Positions 13,105 through 16,427 of a stretch of DNA of 16,427 nt are shown here, piece after piece (the first letter of the stretch is position 1; each line of letters opens with the position of its first letter). The stretch lies in NCBI GenBank assembly GCA_023387755.1, contig JAEWHO010000079.1, positions 1 to 16,427 of the forward strand, read 5' to 3'. A model generated the notes under the pieces. That model was not told the DNA's origin. It searched no databases and saw only the letters and a list, made by a program, of their open reading frames with translations. The stretch comes from Actinomycetes bacterium. GTDB lineage: Bacteria; Actinomycetota; Actinomycetes; Actinomycetales; Actinomycetaceae. The translations under genes and the position numbers were made by a program.

Positions 13105-14016
13105 GTGCCTGAAGGTCATTCCGTTCACCGCTTGGCGCGGGCTTTTGAGGAACTTTTCGCTGGCCAGCGCCTGCACGTATCCTCCCCGCAGGGGCGCTTC
13201 GCCGCCGGTGCCGCCGTCCTAGACGGTCAGGCCCTCACTGGCACCGTGGCGTGGGGTAAACACCTGTTCCACCTCTTCGATGAACAGATCCTGCACACCC
13301 ACCTAGGGCTGTATGGTTCCTGGGTTTTCGACGGCGATGAAACCTTCCTGGCCCCCCATTCCATTGGGGCCCCGCGCCGCCGCATTGGCGAGAAGGAAGT
13401 TCTCGCCGCAGTCGGCTCACTGCCCCGGCCTAGCGACTGGCAGGCACCCGAGCCGCGCGGCCAAGTCCGCGTGCGCCTGCGCAGCGACCACGGGATAGCC
13501 GACCTCACCGGCCCTAACCAGTGCCGCGTGCTCACCATCCCTGAGGCTGCCGCAATCATTGCAGGTCTGGGCCCGGACCCACTGTGGGAAGGCAAGACAA
13601 GCCAATCCCTGACCAGTCTTCTCGGTAGGGAGGTAACCAGCGGGCAGCGGGAGCGGTTCCTCAACCGCGTGCGCCAGCTGAGCCGCCCGGTTGGAGAACT
13701 CGTCATGGACCAGGCAGTGGTTGCTGGGCCAGGCAATATCTACCGCGCGGAAGCCTTGTTTTTAGCCGGTATCCATCCGTGGCGGCCCGGTAAACGCACC
13801 GGACGGGAGCGCCTGGGCGAGCTATGGGACCTCCTGGTGACCCTGATGGACGACGGCGTGCGCACCGGCGTTATCCGCTCCACGCCGCCAGGCTGTGACG
13901 GCGATTATTACATCTACCATCGCACGGGCCTGCCGTGCCGGAACTGTGGACGCCCCATTATCGAGGAAGCAATGGCGGGTCGGAAACTCTACCGCTGCGG
14001 CATCTGCCAGCGTTAG
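13105..14016 (+). CDS. nei: Endonuclease VIII / Fpg-family DNA glycosylase (Nei1 type)
   Basis: A bifunctional DNA glycosylase/AP lyase that removes oxidised bases in base excision repair. The 303 residues begin (M)PEGHSVHRLARAF, giving the required catalytic Pro2 and Glu3. Lys52 lies in AWGKHLF, the conserved position in the N-terminal domain. The helix-two-turn-helix region is at 199-225 (MDQAVVAGPGNIYRAE), and the C-terminal zinc finger has Cys278, Cys281, Cys298 and Cys301 (PCRNC and RCGICQR). N-terminal resemblance is strongest to M. tuberculosis Nei1 (Rv2464c) as I remember it, but this protein is about 35 residues longer because of an insert at about 76-118. The start is GTG 13105, with AAAGGA six bases upstream; the invariant PEG right after it confirms the choice. 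The SDR gene follows on the same strand after 70 bp. Confidence 0.95.
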   Translation: MPEGHSVHRLARAFEELFAGQRLHVSSPQGRFAAGAAVLDGQALTGTVAWGKHLFHLFDEQILHTHLGLYGSWVFDGDETFLAPHSIGAPRRRIGEKEVLAAVGSLPRPSDWQAPEPRGQVRVRLRSDHGIADLTGPNQCRVLTIPEAAAIIAGLGPDPLWEGKTSQSLTSLLGREVTSGQRERFLNRVRQLSRPVGELVMDQAVVAGPGNIYRAEALFLAGIHPWRPGKRTGRERLGELWDLLVTLMDDGVRTGVIRSTPPGCDGDYYIYHRTGLPCRNCGRPIIEEAMAGRKLYRCGICQR

Positions 14017-14086
14017 AGGCTCCACCCCGTCCCACTAGCAGCCCCGCCTCTGCTTCAACCTATCCGATCTGTGCCATGCTGGATTC

Positions 14087-14881
14087 ATGACGACGCAACG
14101 GCGAGGAACCGCACTGATTACCGGCGCATCCAGTGGCCTTGGGGAGGAGTTCGCCTGGCAGTTGGCCGCCCGCCACCACGACTTGGTATTAGTGGCGCGC
14201 CGGGAAGACCGCTTGCGCGCCTTACAACACCGCCTCGAACAGGCCGCCGCCATCAGCGTGCAGGTGCTCCCGGCCGATTTAGCGACCGCCGCGGGGCGCG
14301 CCGTCGTCGCCGAACGGATCACCCACCCCACCGCAGCCCCCGTCGGTTTGGTGGTTAATAATGCGGGGTTCGGGCTCGGGCAGCGGTTTGTCGACGGCGA
14401 TCTGCAGCGGGAACGCGACGCGATCGCGGTCATGATTACCGCAGTGATGGAACTGTCCCATGCTGCCGCTAGCGCCATGATTCCGCGCGGGCGCGGCGCG
14501 ATCCTTAACGTCTCCTCAATGGTGGCCGACACCGCTATGGGCACCTACGCAGCCGCGAAAGCCTGGGTGAAAACGTTCACTGAGGCGCTCGCGGGGGAGC
14601 TGGCCGGGACCGGGGTGAGCGCAACCGCCGTCAGTCCGGGCTTGGTCCGCACCGAGTTCCACGCGGCCGCACAGATGGACGATACCGCCTGGCCCGCGAT
14701 TGGTTGGTTGACGGCGGAACAGGTGGTCACTGCTGCCCTCGCAGCGGTGCGCCGGGGGCAGATCCATGTGGTACCTTCCCTACGCTATCGGGCTCTACAA
14801 AGCGTGCTGCAACATTCGCCACGCCCGCTGGTGCGCACGCTGGGTGGGCCGGGCCTGTGGGAGCGGGCGATCACCAGGTGA
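14087..14881 (+). CDS. Short-chain dehydrogenase/reductase (SDR)
   Basis: An NAD(P)(H)-dependent oxidoreductase of the classical SDR family, 264 residues. The cofactor motif TGASSGLG is at 12-19, and Arg38-Arg39 (VARRED) after the second strand suggests NADP preference. NNAG is at 91-94, the catalytic Ser in NVSSM at 143-144 and YAAAK at 154-158, with Tyr154 and Lys158. SPGLVRTEF follows at 183-191, typical of the DltE/YqjQ-like short-chain group. The substrate cannot be read from sequence. The start is ATG 14087, with only GGAT as a weak Shine-Dalgarno. It is 70 bp downstream of nei on the same strand, with no obvious terminator between them, so read-through is possible. It runs convergently into cysE with only three bases between the stops. 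Confidence 0.93.
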   Translation: MTTQRRGTALITGASSGLGEEFAWQLAARHHDLVLVARREDRLRALQHRLEQAAAISVQVLPADLATAAGRAVVAERITHPTAAPVGLVVNNAGFGLGQRFVDGDLQRERDAIAVMITAVMELSHAAASAMIPRGRGAILNVSSMVADTAMGTYAAAKAWVKTFTEALAGELAGTGVSATAVSPGLVRTEFHAAAQMDDTAWPAIGWLTAEQVVTAALAAVRRGQIHVVPSLRYRALQSVLQHSPRPLVRTLGGPGLWERAITR

Positions 14882-14884
14882 CGA

Positions 14885-15475
14885 TTACGCGAAATCCCGC
14901 CCGCCTTCACACACAGTCGGATCCACATTGTGTTCGACCGCATCCAGCTTGGTGTGGCGCAGTTGCGCGGGCACCCCAATCGCAACCGTCTGCTCGGGCA
15001 CATCTTTGACGACGACGGCGTTCGCCCCGATCCGCGCGCCGTCCCCGACCTGCACCGGTCCGAGCACTTTGGCGCCGGCTCCGACCAGGACGCCATCACC
15101 GAGTGTTGGGTGCCGCTTGCCTGGGGACATCGCCACCCCGCCCAGGGTGACGCCGTGGAAGATGACGCAGTCATCGCCTACTTCAGCCGTCTCGCCGATC
15201 ACCACTCCCATACCGTGGTCGATAAAGAAGCGCCGGCCGATCTGCGCACCCGGATGGATTTCAATCCCGGTCAGGGCTCGTACCGTTTGGGAGAGTAACC
15301 GGGCGGGCAGTTTGAAACCCTTAGACCACAGATGGTGGCTAACCCGATGCCCCCAAATCGCATGGACACCTGGATAAGCGAGCGCCACTTCTAGCCGGCT
15401 GCGGGCGGCCGGATCACTATGCCGGGCAGCGTCCAGGTCTTCGCGCATCAGTCGGCGCAGCGGGGGGTGGGTCAC
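14885..15475 (-). CDS. cysE: Serine O-acetyltransferase
   Basis: Makes O-acetylserine from serine and acetyl-CoA, the first step of cysteine synthesis. The 196 residues form the short (EpsC-like) type. An N-terminal helical part of about 65 residues is followed by a left-handed beta-helix of hexapeptide repeats (IEIHPGAQIG, GVVIGETAEVGDDC, VLVGAGAKVLG, ARIGANAVVVKDV). Catalytic residues are Asp86-His87 in FIDHGMG and His107 in IFHGVTLGG. The start is GTG 15475, overlapping the cysK TGA as GTGA, with AGGAGA six bases upstream inside the cysK coding end; cysK and cysE are therefore translationally coupled. The C-terminus ends GGRDFA and lacks the terminal Ile that lets E. coli CysE dock into CysK, so regulation by that complex may be absent or different. 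Convergent with the SDR gene. Confidence 0.95.
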   Translation of the reverse strand: MTHPPLRRLMREDLDAARHSDPAARSRLEVALAYPGVHAIWGHRVSHHLWSKGFKLPARLLSQTVRALTGIEIHPGAQIGRRFFIDHGMGVVIGETAEVGDDCVIFHGVTLGGVAMSPGKRHPTLGDGVLVGAGAKVLGPVQVGDGARIGANAVVVKDVPEQTVAIGVPAQLRHTKLDAVEHNVDPTVCEGGRDFA

Positions 15476-16389
15476 TGCTGATCTCCTAGGGTGGAGAGGT
15501 AGCGTTCCCCAAGATCGGGCAGAATCACGACGATCCGCTGACCGGCCCGGTCGGGGCGCTGCGCAACCTGGCAGGCCGCTGTCAGCGCCGCCCCGGCGGA
15601 GATACCAACAAAAAGTCCTTCCTCACGGGCCGCGGCTGCTGCCGTGGCCCGGGCGTCGTCGTTCGATACCGCAATAACCTCATCGTAAAGCGAAGTGTCG
15701 AGGATTTCGGGGATGAAGTTCGCACCGATCCCCTGGATGGCGTGCGGTCCAGCTTTTCCGCCGGACAACAGCGGGGAGGCGGCAGGCTCCACGGCCACGA
15801 TATGCAGGTCTGGATTGAGTTCCCGTAGGCGTGAGCCGGCACCGGTAATGGTGCCGCCGGTGCCCACTCCCGCTACCAACACATCCACCTGCCCAGCGGT
15901 GTCCTCCCAGATTTCCGCAGCGGTCGTCTCCCGGTGAATCTGCGGATTAGCTGGGTTCGTGAATTGGCTCGCGAGTACCGCCCCGGGCGTATCAGTCTCA
16001 ATCTGTTTTGCCCGTGCTACCGCCCCAGCCATGCCGTCGGCGGCGGGAGTCAACACTAGCTCGGCCCCGTAGGCCCGCAGGAGTTTGCGCCGCTCGACGC
16101 TCATCGACTCCGGCATAGTCAATACCACGCGATACCCGCGGGCGGCTCCCACCATCGCGAGTGCGATCCCGGTATTGCCACTGGTAGCCTCCACAATCGT
16201 CCCGCCACTCGGCAACCCGGCTGCTTCGGCAGCGTCCACAATGGCAACCCCTACGCGGTCTTTCACCGAGTTGGCCGGGTTGAAATACTCCAACTTCGCT
16301 ACCACTTCGGCCTCACCGCAGTGCAGCCGGTTAATCCGTACCAGCGGAGTGCGCCCAACCAGCGCGGTGACATCAGGGGCAATAGCCAT
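15472..16389 (-). CDS. cysK: Cysteine synthase A (O-acetylserine sulfhydrylase)
   Basis: A PLP enzyme that makes cysteine from O-acetylserine and sulfide. The 305 residues match the usual length. The PLP lysine is Lys43 in NPANSVKDR. The substrate loop SGNTG is at 70-74, the phosphate-binding GTGGT at 176-180 and Ser264 in GISAGAAL, which contacts the PLP ring nitrogen in this family. The start is ATG 16389, with AAGGAGA at 16394-16400. Its stop overlaps the start of cysE by four bases, a two-gene cysteine unit that makes the acetylated substrate and uses it. No sulfate-reduction genes are in the window. Confidence 0.97.
   Translation of the reverse strand: MAIAPDVTALVGRTPLVRINRLHCGEAEVVAKLEYFNPANSVKDRVGVAIVDAAEAAGLPSGGTIVEATSGNTGIALAMVGAARGYRVVLTMPESMSVERRKLLRAYGAELVLTPAADGMAGAVARAKQIETDTPGAVLASQFTNPANPQIHRETTAAEIWEDTAGQVDVLVAGVGTGGTITGAGSRLRELNPDLHIVAVEPAASPLLSGGKAGPHAIQGIGANFIPEILDTSLYDEVIAVSNDDARATAAAAAREEGLFVGISAGAALTAACQVAQRPDRAGQRIVVILPDLGERYLSTLGDQQ
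15482..15487 (-). promoter_or_regulatory. Ribosome binding site of cysE, inside cysK
   Basis: AGGAGA on the minus strand, six bases before the GTG start of cysE and inside the final codons of cysK (Leu-Gly-Asp-Gln-Gln-stop). It supports GTG 15475 as the start and points to translational coupling. Confidence 0.75.
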
Positions 16390-16393
16390 GGGG

Positions 16394-16425
16394 TCTCCTT
16401 AGCGTAGGGGTACTTCTTGGATATA
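16394..16425 (-). promoter_or_regulatory. cysK ribosome binding site and possible -10 box
   Basis: AAGGAGA at 16394-16400 is a strong Shine-Dalgarno four bases before the cysK ATG. TATATC at 16425-16420 (minus strand) could be a -10 box giving a leader of roughly 20-25 bases. A matching -35 would lie beyond the window, so the promoter part is tentative. Confidence 0.4.
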
Positions 16426-16427
16426 GT

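Noticed and set aside
1..16427. CRISPR array, insertion sequence, tRNA/rRNA or defence system
   Set aside because: I found no regularly spaced repeats, transposase or integrase motifs, cloverleaf-like sequence or known defence domains. Every gene except the membrane protein belongs to a metabolic, peptidase or repair family.

Overview
The window is GC-rich, gene-dense bacterial chromosome. It reads as an actinobacterium, probably a fermentative PTS-using member of the Actinomycetaceae or a relative; the family level is inference. The evidence is a Zmp1-like M13 peptidase without a signal peptide, a Glu-type RpiB like the mycobacterial one, an Rv2466c-type mycothiol-linked thioredoxin-fold protein, a Nei1-type glycosylase, and the neighbourhood nei / rpiB / Rv2466c-like / pepN, which I recall as adjacent in Mycobacterium tuberculosis (Rv2464c to Rv2467). 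I see no mobile element, CRISPR array, tRNA or rRNA. All fourteen genes have full-length, intact reading frames.

Layout. (1) 1-1.6 kb: a single-hotdog thioesterase (+) faces a double-hotdog TesB-type acyl-CoA thioesterase (-). tesB lies just downstream of ptsI and is probably co-transcribed with it. (2) 1.6-6.4 kb: a carbohydrate block. ptsI (Enzyme I, -) is divergent from a plus-strand set of a stand-alone EIIB domain, malQ (4-alpha-glucanotransferase) and a stand-alone EIIA domain. malQ and the EIIA gene are nearly overlapping. No EIIC permease or HPr gene is present, so the phosphorelay must be completed by genes elsewhere. (3) 6.4-12.3 kb: pepN (-), the Rv2466c-like protein (+), a Zmp1/PepO-like M13 peptidase (-) and rpiB (+), on alternating strands. 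(4) 12.3-14.9 kb: a six-helix membrane protein of unknown function (-), a Nei/Fpg DNA glycosylase (+) and a short-chain dehydrogenase (+). (5) 14.9-16.4 kb: cysK-cysE (-), overlapping by four bases, for cysteine synthesis.

Genes alternate strands, so many ends are tail-to-tail and very tight. Several carry hairpins that could stop transcription from both sides. The most striking is a perfect 14-bp stem with a GAGA loop made from the last codons of the EIIA gene, immediately before the four-base overlap of the EIIA and pepN stop codons.

Overall this is mostly conserved housekeeping sequence. I did not find a convincing new defence or mobile system. The points most worth a second look are the split PTS module built around malQ, the coding-embedded terminator hairpin, the single-cysteine (CPWA) redox protein, and the conserved nei/rpiB/Rv2466c-like/pepN neighbourhood with two extra genes inserted.
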